Below are positions 42,691 through 51,264 of a stretch of DNA of 64,000 nucleotides, piece by piece. The position numbers and the translations under genes are program-made. Below the pieces are notes generated by a model that saw only the letters and a list, made by a program, of their open reading frames with translations, had not been told where the DNA came from and did no database searches. The stretch comes from Betaproteobacteria bacterium (GTDB lineage: Bacteria; Pseudomonadota; Gammaproteobacteria; Burkholderiales; Usitatibacteraceae): positions 124,001 through 188,000 of the forward strand of contig JAEUMY010000022.1 of assembly GCA_016791265.1 (NCBI GenBank). Reading direction: 5' to 3'. Within the stretch, counting starts at the first letter, position 1, and every line of letters begins with the position of its first letter.

Positions 42691-44247
42691 TCATGACCGA
42701 CCTCGATTGACGAGCAACTCGCGGCGGCCGGGATACAGCACGCGCTCGGCCGCTGAGAACAGCCATTCCACCAGCAAGGCCATCGCCGCCGCCGGAACGG
42801 CGCCTGCCAGCAGGACCGCATTGTCATGCAACGCGAGTCCGGTCACGATTCGCTCACCAAAGCCCCCGGCGCCGATGAAAGCGGCGATGGTGGCGGTCCC
42901 CACGCTGATCACGGCCGCTGTCTTGATGCCGGCCAGGATCACCGGCAGGGCCAAGGGCAGCTCGATGTGGCGCAACACGGCCCACTGCGTGAGACCCAGC
43001 GAGCTGCCGGCTTGCCGCATCGCGAGCGGAATCTGCTCCAGCCCGGAAGTCGTGTTTCGCACGATCGGCAGCAAGCCATAGAGTGCCAGCGCGATGAGAG
43101 CCGGGACGGCGCCGATGGACCCTGTCAGCGGGATGAGAAAGGCCAGCAGTGCCAGCGATGGCACTGTCTGAATCACACCCACCACGCCGAGGATCCAGCG
43201 CTGCAAACGTTGCACGCGGAATGCCAGAACACCGAGCGGCACGCCGAGGGCAATGCTGGCGGCGAGCGACAACAAGACCAGCGATAGATGCTGCTGGAAC
43301 AACCGCAAGAAGTCGGGCGCCGTCAACGCGCGCCAGAATTGGCTCGAAAAGGCCTCAGGCCCGGCCTCACCGATTCGAGGCTTCGACGCACCTTGAGCCG
43401 CACGACTTCGCACCCAGGCGGCGGCCACGTCGGCGGGCGGCATGCGAGAAATCTCGGCTGCGGCATTGAGTTCACGCATCCTTGCATCGCTCAGCGCGCC
43501 CTCAAGTCCCGTGATCCGCGACCAGGCCTTCGGCAGCTCCGCGGGAAGACTCAAGCGATGCAACAGCACAGCATCGTATCTTGGGAAGAACGCGAGATCG
43601 TCGGTCAGCACCACCATATCGAGCTGGCCAATCTGGGCATCCGTGGAGTAGACGTCGAACAAATCAATCTCGCCATTTGCCAAGGCGGCAAACGCCAAAC
43701 CGTGATCCAGTCCGCGAATCGCGTCGAACCGGAGGCCATACGCCTCGCTGAGTCCCGGCCATCCGTCCGCGCGGCCGAGGAACTCGTGGCCGAAGCCAGG
43801 CCTCAGCGAGCTTCGGCCACGCAAATCGGAAATCTTCTTCAACCCCAGCGAGCGGGCGAGATCGCCTCGCACCGCGATGGCGTAGGTGTTGTTGAAGCCC
43901 AGGGGCGCGCTGGCGCGCAACCCGAGTGGCGCAAGGTGCTTGTTGAGTTCGGACAGCGCGGGCACCCGATCAAGCTTCAGAATCTCCTTGGAAATCGTAC
44001 CCGTGTATTCGACATACACGTCGATCTGACCGGCGGTGAGCGCGTTGAACAGTATCGACGTATTGCCGAGTCCCTGGCGATGCCTGGCGGTGACATCCCC
44101 CGACGCGGCAGCCGTCTGCCGGATGATCTCGCCGAGGATGAAGGACTCGGTAAAACGCTTCGAACCCACGGTCAGCGTGGCCGCGCCGGCAAGGCCCGGA
44201 AGCAGCAGCACCAAGACAAGCCATCGCAAAAGGCCGAATTTCATCAT
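42691..44247 (-). CDS. Osmoprotectant ABC transporter: substrate-binding and permease domains fused
   Basis: A 518-residue protein with a signal/TM start ([22 protein letters not shown]). Next is a glycine-betaine/choline binding domain ([53 protein letters not shown]), then a six-helix permease domain of OpuBB/ProW type ([107 protein letters not shown]). The two domains are normally separate genes, though fusions exist. No ATPase gene is adjacent in this window, so it must be encoded elsewhere or lost. Confidence 0.9.
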   Translation of the reverse strand: MMKFGLLRWLVLVLLLPGLAGAATLTVGSKRFTESFILGEIIRQTAAASGDVTARHRQGLGNTSILFNALTAGQIDVYVEYTGTISKEILKLDRVPALSELNKHLAPLGLRASAPLGFNNTYAIAVRGDLARSLGLKKISDLRGRSSLRPGFGHEFLGRADGWPGLSEAYGLRFDAIRGLDHGLAFAALANGEIDLFDVYSTDAQIGQLDMVVLTDDLAFFPRYDAVLLHRLSLPAELPKAWSRITGLEGALSDARMRELNAAAEISRMPPADVAAAWVRSRAAQGASKPRIGEAGPEAFSSQFWRALTAPDFLRLFQQHLSLVLLSLAASIALGVPLGVLAFRVQRLQRWILGVVGVIQTVPSLALLAFLIPLTGSIGAVPALIALALYGLLPIVRNTTSGLEQIPLAMRQAGSSLGLTQWAVLRHIELPLALPVILAGIKTAAVISVGTATIAAFIGAGGFGERIVTGLALHDNAVLLAGAVPAAAMALLVEWLFSAAERVLYPGRRELLVNRGRS

Positions 44248-44485
44248 TCCGGTTGTACGCCCGTCTCCAGACACTCGGACTGCCAATCCGCCGACCGCTC
44301 GCCGCTTCGGCCGGATGAGCCCGATGCGACTCACTTTAACCCAATCGCATCAATCGTCCCCGAAGCGGTGTCGCGTCCCGACCGACGGTTCGATTCGAGT
44401 GGAAAACCCCACAGTCGCGCGCAGCCGCGATGCACTATGATCCAGCCTCCGCTCATCGAAAGCCGACCGTACGAGACAACAATAA

Positions 44486-45205
44486 ATGAACGCCGACAGC
44501 AGACTCATCGTCATGCAAGCCCTGCGCGAGACCGGCTTCGCCTTCGTGCCGGCCGAAGCGGTGAAGGATGCGCTCCGTCTGCCCGACGACGACCAATGGC
44601 CCGCCTTCGCCGCCAGCTGGGACGGCATGGCGCGCGACCAGTACATGGGCGACGGCGGGCGCTACCGCTTTCGCCGCTACGCCACGCTCGCGGCCGACAA
44701 GGCCGGCAAGATCTCCGTGGCACCCCATCAGCCGCACTACCAAAGCACGGACTACAACCGTCTCAACGGCGGCGTGGCGCGCTGGTTCGAGCCGATTCCG
44801 CACACTGTTCTGGAGTGCCCGGTCCTCACGCGAATATTCGCAACGGGCACCGCGATGTTCTCGGTGCTGAAGCCCAACACCGCCTGGCACATCGAGGTCC
44901 ACCAGTTCCGCATCCAGGCCAGCGCCAGCGAGGCCGGCAAGCCCACGCCGGAAGGTGTACACCGCGACGGCGTCGACTTTGTCGTGGTGATGATGGTGAC
45001 GCGCCGGAACATAGAAAGCGGCACCACCACCATTCACTCGCCAGATGGTGCGCTGCTCGACAAGTTCACCCTCACCAAGCCCTTCGATACCGCCCTGCTG
45101 GACGACCATCGCTGCCTGCACGGCGTGACGCCGGTGACACCGCTGGATCCGTCTCAACCCGCGTGGCGCGACGTGCTGGTGGTGACGTGGCGGGCAAGGC
45201 CCTAG
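44486..45205 (+). CDS. 2OG-Fe(II) dioxygenase family protein
   Basis: A 239-residue protein of the 2OG-Fe dioxygenase group that includes bacterial amino-acid hydroxylases. The iron-binding triad is visible: HRDG in TPEGVHRDGVDFVVVMMV (His and Asp) and the distal His in DDHRCLHGVTPVTP. An N-terminal domain (ADSRLIVMQALRETGFAFVPAEAVKDAL, YRFRRYATLA) precedes it. The palindrome copy at 44830-44841 is read as RIFA (LTRIFATGTAMFSV). It lies 24 bases before mobA. The natural substrate cannot be told. Confidence 0.85.
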   Translation: MNADSRLIVMQALRETGFAFVPAEAVKDALRLPDDDQWPAFAASWDGMARDQYMGDGGRYRFRRYATLAADKAGKISVAPHQPHYQSTDYNRLNGGVARWFEPIPHTVLECPVLTRIFATGTAMFSVLKPNTAWHIEVHQFRIQASASEAGKPTPEGVHRDGVDFVVVMMVTRRNIESGTTTIHSPDGALLDKFTLTKPFDTALLDDHRCLHGVTPVTPLDPSQPAWRDVLVVTWRARP

Positions 45206-45214
45206 CCGGGCGCT

Positions 45215-45226
45215 GCGAATATTCGC
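45215..45226. repeat. GCGAATATTCGC copy occupying the mobA ribosome-site position
   Basis: TGCGAATATTCGCA ends three bases before the mobA ATG at 45230, exactly where a Shine-Dalgarno sequence should be; none is seen. Translation of mobA may therefore be inefficient, coupled or leader-independent. Confidence 0.88.
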
Positions 45227-45229
45227 ACC

Positions 45230-45814
45230 ATGAGTTCACCCCGCCCGCCCATCACCGCGCTCATCCTCGCCGGCGGTCGCGGCACTCGCATGGGCACGGT
45301 GGACAAGGGCCTGCAGCCCTTTCGCGGCAAGCCGATGGTGGCGCATGTCATCGAGCGCATCGCGCCACAGGTGAGCGAGGTCATCATCAACGCCAACCAG
45401 AACCTTGACGCCTACGCGGCGTTCGGACATCGCGTCATCGCGGACGAGGTGACGGGGTTTGTCGGCCCGCTGGCGGGCTTTGAGCGCGGGCTCACGCACG
45501 CGGCGAGTGAGCTCGTGGTCACCGCGCCGTGTGACTCGCCGTTTCTGCCCGCCGATCTGGTGGAGCGGCTCTACGCGCAATTGAAGCGGCACGACGCCGA
45601 AGTCGCGGTCGCGAAAACCGGCGATCAGGCGCAGCCGGTGTTTTGCCTGATGAAGAAGCCTGTACTGGACAGTCTTCGCGACTTCCTGCGAAGCGGGCAG
45701 CGCAAGATCGATCTCTGGTACGCGGCCCGGCGCGTCGTGGAAGCGCCCTTCGATGATGAGGCCGACGCATTTCGCAACATCAACACGCTCGAGGACAAGT
45801 CGGCGCTGGAGTGA
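45230..45814 (+). CDS. mobA: Molybdenum cofactor guanylyltransferase
   Basis: A 194-residue enzyme attaching GMP to molybdopterin. It has the nucleotide-binding LILAGGRGTRMGTVDKGLQPFRGKPMVAHVIERI, the VTGFVGPLAGFERGL segment, and the metal site ELVVTAPCDSPFLPADLVERL, then VFCLMKKPVLDSLRDFL, with NINTLED at the end. Another palindrome copy lies six bases past its stop, so the gene is bracketed by two copies. Confidence 0.95.
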   Translation: MSSPRPPITALILAGGRGTRMGTVDKGLQPFRGKPMVAHVIERIAPQVSEVIINANQNLDAYAAFGHRVIADEVTGFVGPLAGFERGLTHAASELVVTAPCDSPFLPADLVERLYAQLKRHDAEVAVAKTGDQAQPVFCLMKKPVLDSLRDFLRSGQRKIDLWYAARRVVEAPFDDEADAFRNINTLEDKSALE

Positions 45815-45819
45815 AGGGT

Positions 45820-45831
45820 GCGAATATTCGC
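45820..45831. repeat. GCGAATATTCGC copy after mobA
   Basis: TGCGAATATTCGCA six bases beyond the mobA stop, between convergent mobA and the MBL-cNMP gene. Confidence 0.9.
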
Positions 45832-45881
45832 AATCGGCTCACGTCGCCGCGAGCGACTTGCCGTCATGTCGCGGTTGCCGC

Positions 45882-48071
45882 TCAGTTGTCGATGTACCGC
45901 CGCCGATGCGTCTCATGCAGCTTCCAGCGCACGACGGGAATGTCGGCGATGGCCGACATGGGCAGGCGGCAGACTTCCGTATCGGCATCGAAACGGATCG
46001 ACGCCGTCGCGGCGGAAAAGCCCGAGAGCTGTGTGCCTCCAAAGTGACTGCCCGGGATGAGCGGCTCGGCGTAATCCGACGGCGTGGTGAGCATGCCGCT
46101 GCCGGTGCGCATGAGCATGAGCCAGTCGGCCGGCGGCGTGGTGACTTCGCCCGCCTTGAACGTGATCGACTCCGCCGCGCGCAGCAGCCGATGCAGCGTG
46201 ACCCCGGACACGTTGTCGGCGAACAGCCAGCTGCGGCGGAAGAACTCCAGGTGTTGCTGCGAGTCGACCAGCTCCTGGTGCTTCACCCGGTCGGCGACGA
46301 AATCGAGATAGAGATCACGGTGCATGCGCAGGACCTGCACGAACGAAATCGCGCGGCAGGTCTCCTCGGGCACCGAACCCAGCAGCGCCGGCGCCTCGCC
46401 GAGGATGGACCCGGATGACACCAGACTGCTGACCGAGCGGCCCGGACGCAGCAGTTCCGCGAGCCCGCTCACGATGAGGAACACCGCGTCCAGCGGCTGG
46501 CCCGACTTGTACAACAGCACCTCGGGATTGAACGACAGTATGTTGCCGTTCATGAGGTGCTTGATGCGGTGCAGCGGCGCTTCGGGGAAGTACTCGGAAA
46601 GGTAGAGGAACGCCTGACTGCGCAGCGGCTCGGACACGCCCTCGATCAGCACGTCGATGGTGCCAAAGGGTGCGCCGGAGCCGATGGCGCGTTCGTCGTC
46701 GGTGAGTTTTCTCGCCGTGTGCGCGAGGATCAGCTTCTTCGACATGTCCCAGGTGAAGTCGCGCGCCTCGCCGTGGATCATGCCGCCGCCGATGTCGATC
46801 TTCTTGATGTCGGCCGGCTCGGCATAAGCCGCCACGACGCGGTCATGCAGCGCCTGGCTGATGCCGGGCTTGTCCGGATCGTCCGTGACCATTTTTTTCA
46901 GCACTTCCGCCGATGTGATGTCGGCCAGGTGGGCATAGCTGCGATAGCCGCCCTCCCACATCACCCGGAACTGGAAGATCGTCGTCTCCACCGGATGCGG
47001 CGACAGGATCGGCTTCACCTCCAGCCCCTCGATGTCGTTCCAATGGTCCAGCGCCAGATCGCGCACGTCGAACAGTTGAGAAAACTCGGTCTCGGGAATC
47101 CGCATCAGCTTGGACAGCTTCTTGAACACCGACACCCGCACCATGGGCACGGCGTAATAGGCGATGCGCCGGTCGCCGCGAATGAGCGCGGTGAGGCCGG
47201 CGAGGTGATCATCATGGCCGTGGCTGTGAAAGATGCCGTCGATCTCGTTCACGCCGATGCCGAGCGCGGTCAACGCGTATTCGATGTTCGGGCCGGCATC
47301 CACCAGATACACGCGGCCCTGGAACAAGACGATGCTGCCCATGGGCGGCCGGTTCATGTCCCAGCCGTCGCCATCCCCCGTGTGGACCACCGCGAAGTAG
47401 TCACGCTTCAGAAAATGGTTGTCCAGCGTGTACGGGCACTCGAAGGACTCGTCCGCGCCAAGGTTGAGATCGATCTCGACCTTCTCGCCCCGGTAGGCCA
47501 GCTCGAACACGTTGGTGCGCAAGCGGCGGATGGTCACGCCATTCAAGACTTCATGCGGCTCGCGCTCCACATACACCGGCCGGCAGAGCTCCTCTGTCGG
47601 CATGATGCGGCCGAAGGCGAATGCGAGCTTCATGCGCATCAACTCGTCGGCCATGTAGGACGGCACACCGGCTTCGGTCAATTCTTCCTTCGAGGACAGG
47701 CCGTAGTTGCCGCGAAAGAGATACTCCATCTGCGCATTGACCTGGCTCCTTGAACCCACGAGCAGCGGCCGAGCCCCGGTGTTGCCCGGATGGCCGGGCA
47801 CGATCATGCCCTGCTTGTATAGAATCTGGAGCAGCGGGAACTCGGCATGATTGCTCGGCCAGCCGTTCTGGATGGGCAGGTCGGACAGCAGAATGGCGTT
47901 GGGTCCGGTTTCGCATTCGACGCCGCTGACCTCGGTGCGCACGATGAGCCCGCGGCGCAGCAGATGCTTCACGGCATCGACCGGGCAGCCGCACAAGATG
48001 CGCAAGCCGGCCTCTGGCACTTCGACCCAGAACATGCCGGTCGTCACCGCGATTTTCCTGATGGCGGACAT
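45882..48071 (-). CDS. Metallo-beta-lactamase fold protein with C-terminal cyclic-nucleotide-binding domains
   Basis: A 729-residue protein; the ATG at 48071 follows an AGGGGGAGG ribosome site. Residues about 1-200 are uncharacterised. The MBL core has VYLVDAGPNIEYALTALGIGVNEIDGIFHSHGHDDHLAGL (HxHxDH at 284-289) and later HGEARDF and ILAHTARKL. The C-terminal part (FLYLSEYFPEAPLHRIKHLMNGNILSFNPEVLLYKSGQPLDAVFLIVSGLAELLRPG, GSILGEAPALLG) reads as a cyclic-nucleotide-binding fold, followed by a second, weaker one. It suggests a hydrolase controlled by cAMP/cGMP or a similar ligand. Substrate unknown. Confidence 0.85.
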   Translation of the reverse strand: MSAIRKIAVTTGMFWVEVPEAGLRILCGCPVDAVKHLLRRGLIVRTEVSGVECETGPNAILLSDLPIQNGWPSNHAEFPLLQILYKQGMIVPGHPGNTGARPLLVGSRSQVNAQMEYLFRGNYGLSSKEELTEAGVPSYMADELMRMKLAFAFGRIMPTEELCRPVYVEREPHEVLNGVTIRRLRTNVFELAYRGEKVEIDLNLGADESFECPYTLDNHFLKRDYFAVVHTGDGDGWDMNRPPMGSIVLFQGRVYLVDAGPNIEYALTALGIGVNEIDGIFHSHGHDDHLAGLTALIRGDRRIAYYAVPMVRVSVFKKLSKLMRIPETEFSQLFDVRDLALDHWNDIEGLEVKPILSPHPVETTIFQFRVMWEGGYRSYAHLADITSAEVLKKMVTDDPDKPGISQALHDRVVAAYAEPADIKKIDIGGGMIHGEARDFTWDMSKKLILAHTARKLTDDERAIGSGAPFGTIDVLIEGVSEPLRSQAFLYLSEYFPEAPLHRIKHLMNGNILSFNPEVLLYKSGQPLDAVFLIVSGLAELLRPGRSVSSLVSSGSILGEAPALLGSVPEETCRAISFVQVLRMHRDLYLDFVADRVKHQELVDSQQHLEFFRRSWLFADNVSGVTLHRLLRAAESITFKAGEVTTPPADWLMLMRTGSGMLTTPSDYAEPLIPGSHFGGTQLSGFSAATASIRFDADTEVCRLPMSAIADIPVVRWKLHETHRRRYIDN

Positions 48072-48193
48072 CCTCCCCCTCCCCTGGGTCAAACCTGAAC
48101 CACTGCGTAGTCTTTTTTTGGATCCGAGGATGGGGTCCGCCTGGAGGCGGTACTATCGACGGCGTGGTTGGCGCGATGGTTCGCGGCAATCCG

Positions 48194-48205
48194 GCGAATA
48201 TTCGC
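48194..48205. repeat. GCGAATATTCGC copy in the divergent region at 48.2 kb
   Basis: Perfect palindrome in the 234-base region shared by the MBL-cNMP gene and the 2'-5' ligase-like gene. Confidence 0.9.
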
Positions 48206-48305
48206 AGATAGACTGCGGTGCCGCAACCAAGCGGCGCACGCAACTGATGCCACCTTCACGTTACCGTCCGCTTTGGCCTCCGCGCACGGCCAGGCGCCCC
48301 CGTCC

Positions 48306-48962
48306 ATGAAACGCATCGCCATCCGCAAACTCGTGAAGCCGCCCCGCTGGGGCATCGTGTGGTTTCCCGAGTTCAGCGCGCAGACTGCGCAGGCGATTGT
48401 GAACATTCGTCAATCCTTCGATCCGCTGGCCGGAGTGCTGCCCCCGCATCTCTGGCTCGTGTTTCCCTTCGCCGCGCATCTCAACGCCACCCAGCTCACC
48501 GCACACATCCGTCGTCGCACCGCGCGCTGGCCGCAGGTGCCGGTGGTGTTTTCCGGCATCCGCAACCTCAAAGACGAGTTCGTGCTGCTCAACGCCCGCA
48601 CCGGCGCGGCAAGCCTTGTCGCACTGCACGACCGGCTGTATGGCGGCATCCTTGCGCCGTATCGGCGCGATGACATGGACTATCTGCCGCACATCACGCT
48701 GGCGCGATCGGCCGACCCGCGACTTTCGACAGTCCGGGGGACTGTCGATGGACCGAATGACGGGTCCCGAAGGGATTCGGCTGGCGTCTCAAACGACAGC
48801 CGAACAATATTCGCAACCGCGCTGGAGATGGCTGAACACACGCTGTCAGGCGAATACCGCGCCCGGCTGGGTCACGTCAGCCTGCTCAGCCTCGGCGGGG
48901 AAGGTGTTCACCTCTCGCCGCATCATCGCGTGACCGAGGTGGCGCGCATCGCGCTGGGGTGA
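48306..48962 (+). CDS. 2'-5' RNA ligase/cyclic phosphodiesterase-like protein with internal hairpin insertion
   Basis: A 218-residue protein of the 2H phosphoesterase fold. The second HxT motif is present (PHITLAR); the first is degenerate (PHLWLVFPF instead of HxT). The family marks WPQVPVVFSGIRNLKDEFVLLNARTG and MDYLPHITLARSADPRL are clear. A roughly 35-residue low-complexity stretch after DPRL (STVRGTVDGPNDGSRRDSAGVSNDSRTIF) is encoded by a DNA segment with two hairpins (48726-48780), which looks inserted. Whether the protein is active with one weak HxT is unclear. Confidence 0.75.
   Translation: MKRIAIRKLVKPPRWGIVWFPEFSAQTAQAIVNIRQSFDPLAGVLPPHLWLVFPFAAHLNATQLTAHIRRRTARWPQVPVVFSGIRNLKDEFVLLNARTGAASLVALHDRLYGGILAPYRRDDMDYLPHITLARSADPRLSTVRGTVDGPNDGSRRDSAGVSNDSRTIFATALEMAEHTLSGEYRARLGHVSLLSLGGEGVHLSPHHRVTEVARIALG
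48726..48780. repeat. Two adjacent hairpins inside a 2'-5' ligase-like gene
   Basis: TCGACAGTCC (48726-48735), GGG loop, GGACTGTCGA (48739-48748), then CCGAAT (48753-48758) with ATTCGG (48775-48780) enclosing CGGGTCCCG. The palindromic block sits in frame in the gene and encodes residues absent from related proteins. Confidence 0.7.
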
Positions 48963-50264
48963 TCAGGCGGAATCCCGCGCGGCGATGCGCTCGATGATCG
49001 CCACCGCCCGAGCAACGCCGTTCTCGGCCTGGATCGCACGCCCCACGCGCTGGGCGCAGGACCGCATCGCGGCGTCGCCCGCGGCGCGTGCGATGGCGGC
49101 CGCGAGTCGCTCTACAGTCAGCCGCTTCTGCGGAATTGGGTCCGGACCGGCACCCAGGGCCGCCACCGCACGTCCCCAGAGCGGCTGGTCGAGTCCGAAC
49201 GGACAGATCACCGTCGGGCAGCCGGCCCGGAGCCCTGCAGCCGTCGTGCCCGCGCCACCGTGGTGGACCACGGCAGCCATTCTCAGAAACAACCACTCAT
49301 GCGGCGCGGCGTCGAGCATGAAGACCGAAGATGGCAGAGACGCCGCGGTCATGCCACCCCAGCCGGTCGCGATCACGGCACGCACTTTTGCCCGCTGGAC
49401 CGCATCCAGCACCAGGCGCGTGGTGGCCTCCGGTTTGGTGCCCGCCATGCTGCCGAAGCCGACGTAGACCGGTGGCAGGCCTGCATCGAGAAAGCGCTGC
49501 AAATCCTCAGGGGGCGTCCAGACCGGCGCCGTCGCACGCTCCGCCAAGGGCATGAACCAGTAACCGGTGACGTGGACATGCTCGGGCCAATCCTCTGCCA
49601 CGGGCACCACGGTACTGCTGAGGCCATGCAGCACCGGCAGCGGGCGTCCTGGTGCGACGCGACTGGGCGTGCTCGCCGCCGACTTCCCCAGCGGATCGTG
49701 GCGGCGTCGCCAGGCATTGATGTAGCCGCGCGAAGCGAGATTCATCATGCCGTGCATCAATCGCCATGTCGCCCGGTTGTAGGCGGCGCCCAGCGGCAGA
49801 CGTGACAGACCTGGCAGCGGCCACTCACCCGTCGGCACGAACATGGGGTTGAGCAAGGCCAGCACGACGGGAATGTCGCGCACGGCCGCGAACGCGGGCA
49901 TGCAGAAGAGTTTGGGGTGATACACGATCACATCAGGCTGCGACGCTTCCACGGCGGACCAGGCATCCGCCACCAGGCGATGATGGATGGGCCCGACCTC
50001 GCGCAGGACCTTGGGCAGGCTGCGCAGTACGCCAATCAGACCGGTCAGATTGCCGATCAGCTCGCGGCCGCGTTGCGATTCGAGCAACGTCAGCAAGCCT
50101 TCGTCCAGCGGCAAAAAGCGCAGACCATGATCGGTGATGAAGGATTCAAAACGCGGGCAGGTGGCGACGGTCACGTCATGGCCCGCGGCGTTCAGTCCCA
50201 GCGCCAGCGCGAGGAACGGCTGCACGTCACCGCGGGTGCCAATGGTGGCGAGAAGGACCCTCAC
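48963..50264 (-). CDS. UDP-glucosyltransferase-like (GT1, MGT-type) glycosyltransferase
   Basis: A 433-residue GT-B enzyme. The GTG at 50264 is preferred to an upstream TTG because it begins directly with VRVLLATIGTRGDVQPFLALALGLNAAGHDV and has AGG upstream. The C-terminal donor-binding domain shows VYVGFGSMAGTKPEATTRLVLDAV, APHEWLFLRMAAVVHHGGAGTTAAGLRAGCPTVICPFGLDQPLWGRAVAALG. This resembles sterol and antibiotic/macrolide glucosyltransferases; acceptor unknown. No biosynthetic cluster surrounds it. Confidence 0.9.
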   Translation of the reverse strand: MRVLLATIGTRGDVQPFLALALGLNAAGHDVTVATCPRFESFITDHGLRFLPLDEGLLTLLESQRGRELIGNLTGLIGVLRSLPKVLREVGPIHHRLVADAWSAVEASQPDVIVYHPKLFCMPAFAAVRDIPVVLALLNPMFVPTGEWPLPGLSRLPLGAAYNRATWRLMHGMMNLASRGYINAWRRRHDPLGKSAASTPSRVAPGRPLPVLHGLSSTVVPVAEDWPEHVHVTGYWFMPLAERATAPVWTPPEDLQRFLDAGLPPVYVGFGSMAGTKPEATTRLVLDAVQRAKVRAVIATGWGGMTAASLPSSVFMLDAAPHEWLFLRMAAVVHHGGAGTTAAGLRAGCPTVICPFGLDQPLWGRAVAALGAGPDPIPQKRLTVERLAAAIARAAGDAAMRSCAQRVGRAIQAENGVARAVAIIERIAARDSA

Positions 50265-50554
50265 GGCGCCACCTCGACCAGACCCGAATTGATCCGACAA
50301 CCCATATGCTGCACCGCACAAGAATGAGAAGCGGCGGACTCTGCGCCTTCTCCAGATGCGCTGTCAAGCGTCATGGATGCGTCGCAGACAAGCAATTGTT
50401 GCGCCGCAGCACGCTGGCATGGCTTATGCAGATGCATTGGCTTGACGCGCATATTCAGACACTTGCGACGCAAATTTGGGCACCACTTCGTACCCGCCGA
50501 CACATCCGCCGGCCAACGCCGAAACGTCTGATCGGCACCACACAAGGAGGCCCC
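50265..50554. other. Divergent intergenic region, no gene seen
   Basis: About 290 bases between the glycosyltransferase and the secreted protein genes. Frames crossing it have no ribosome site or recognisable product. It must contain both promoters; no clear -35/-10 pair, palindrome or operator was picked out by eye. Confidence 0.4.
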
Positions 50555-51214
50555 ATGCGCACACTGACCACGTTCTGCCTTGCACTGATTGCCAGCATCG
50601 CCCTGCCGCTCACCACACTGGCGCAGCCCTGGCAAAGCAGCGTTCAGGACCACACCATCACCTCCACCGGCTTCCCCGAAGGCACGATCAAGGTCGACAA
50701 GAAGCTGACCTACATCGGCTCGGACAAGTGGGTGCTGTATGGCGTGGCCGATTGCGAAATCCACGTCTTCGCCGAAACCGATGCGGACAAGACCTTGAAA
50801 CGTCTCATCTGGGTGCAGTTCGAGGGCTATCTGCCAGACAAGCCGCACACCTACAACTACGACAAGGAACCGTTCCGCACCGAGCTCTCCGGCCACACGT
50901 ACTTCGACCGCGTGACCTTCCGCAAAATGGACCCGGCGCAGAAGCCACGCGCGGGCTCGGACGCGGAACGCGTGCTCAATATGCTGGAGAGCAAGGGCAT
51001 CAAGCTGTCGGCCGAGGCTGCCAATGTTCGCTGGGTGCGCCTCAACGAGGATCGACGCAAGGAGCTGCTGATCATCTATGTCGAGAACCTCGCGCCGCTC
51101 AACCTGACGGCCGCTGATCTCGCCGATGGCGGCAAGGCGGCGGCGGACATCGAGACAGTGCGAGCCGGCATCCGCGAGCGGGCGAAGGCGTTGTTGACGA
51201 TCAAGATGAAGTGA
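50555..51214 (+). CDS. Hypothetical secreted protein
   Basis: A 219-residue exported protein; AAGGAGG lies four to five bases before the ATG at 50555. The signal peptide is MRTLTTFCLALIASIALPLTTLA-QP. The mature region (TSTGFPEGTIKVDKKLTYIGSDKWVLYGVADCEIHVFAETDADKTLKRLIWVQFEGYLPDKPHTYNYD) matches no family I know; it is rich in Lys and aromatic residues with one Cys. Its stop is 51 bases before the start of the hydrolase gene, probably the same transcript. Confidence 0.8.
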   Translation: MRTLTTFCLALIASIALPLTTLAQPWQSSVQDHTITSTGFPEGTIKVDKKLTYIGSDKWVLYGVADCEIHVFAETDADKTLKRLIWVQFEGYLPDKPHTYNYDKEPFRTELSGHTYFDRVTFRKMDPAQKPRAGSDAERVLNMLESKGIKLSAEAANVRWVRLNEDRRKELLIIYVENLAPLNLTAADLADGGKAAADIETVRAGIRERAKALLTIKMK

Positions 51215-51264
51215 AGCAGCCACAACACTTCCGCGCCACACTGCGCGCCCAAGGGAGGCTGCTC

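Noticed and set aside
42827..42830. Longer start for selO
   Set aside because: The upstream 88 codons overlap the neighbouring transporter gene and have no SelO homology.
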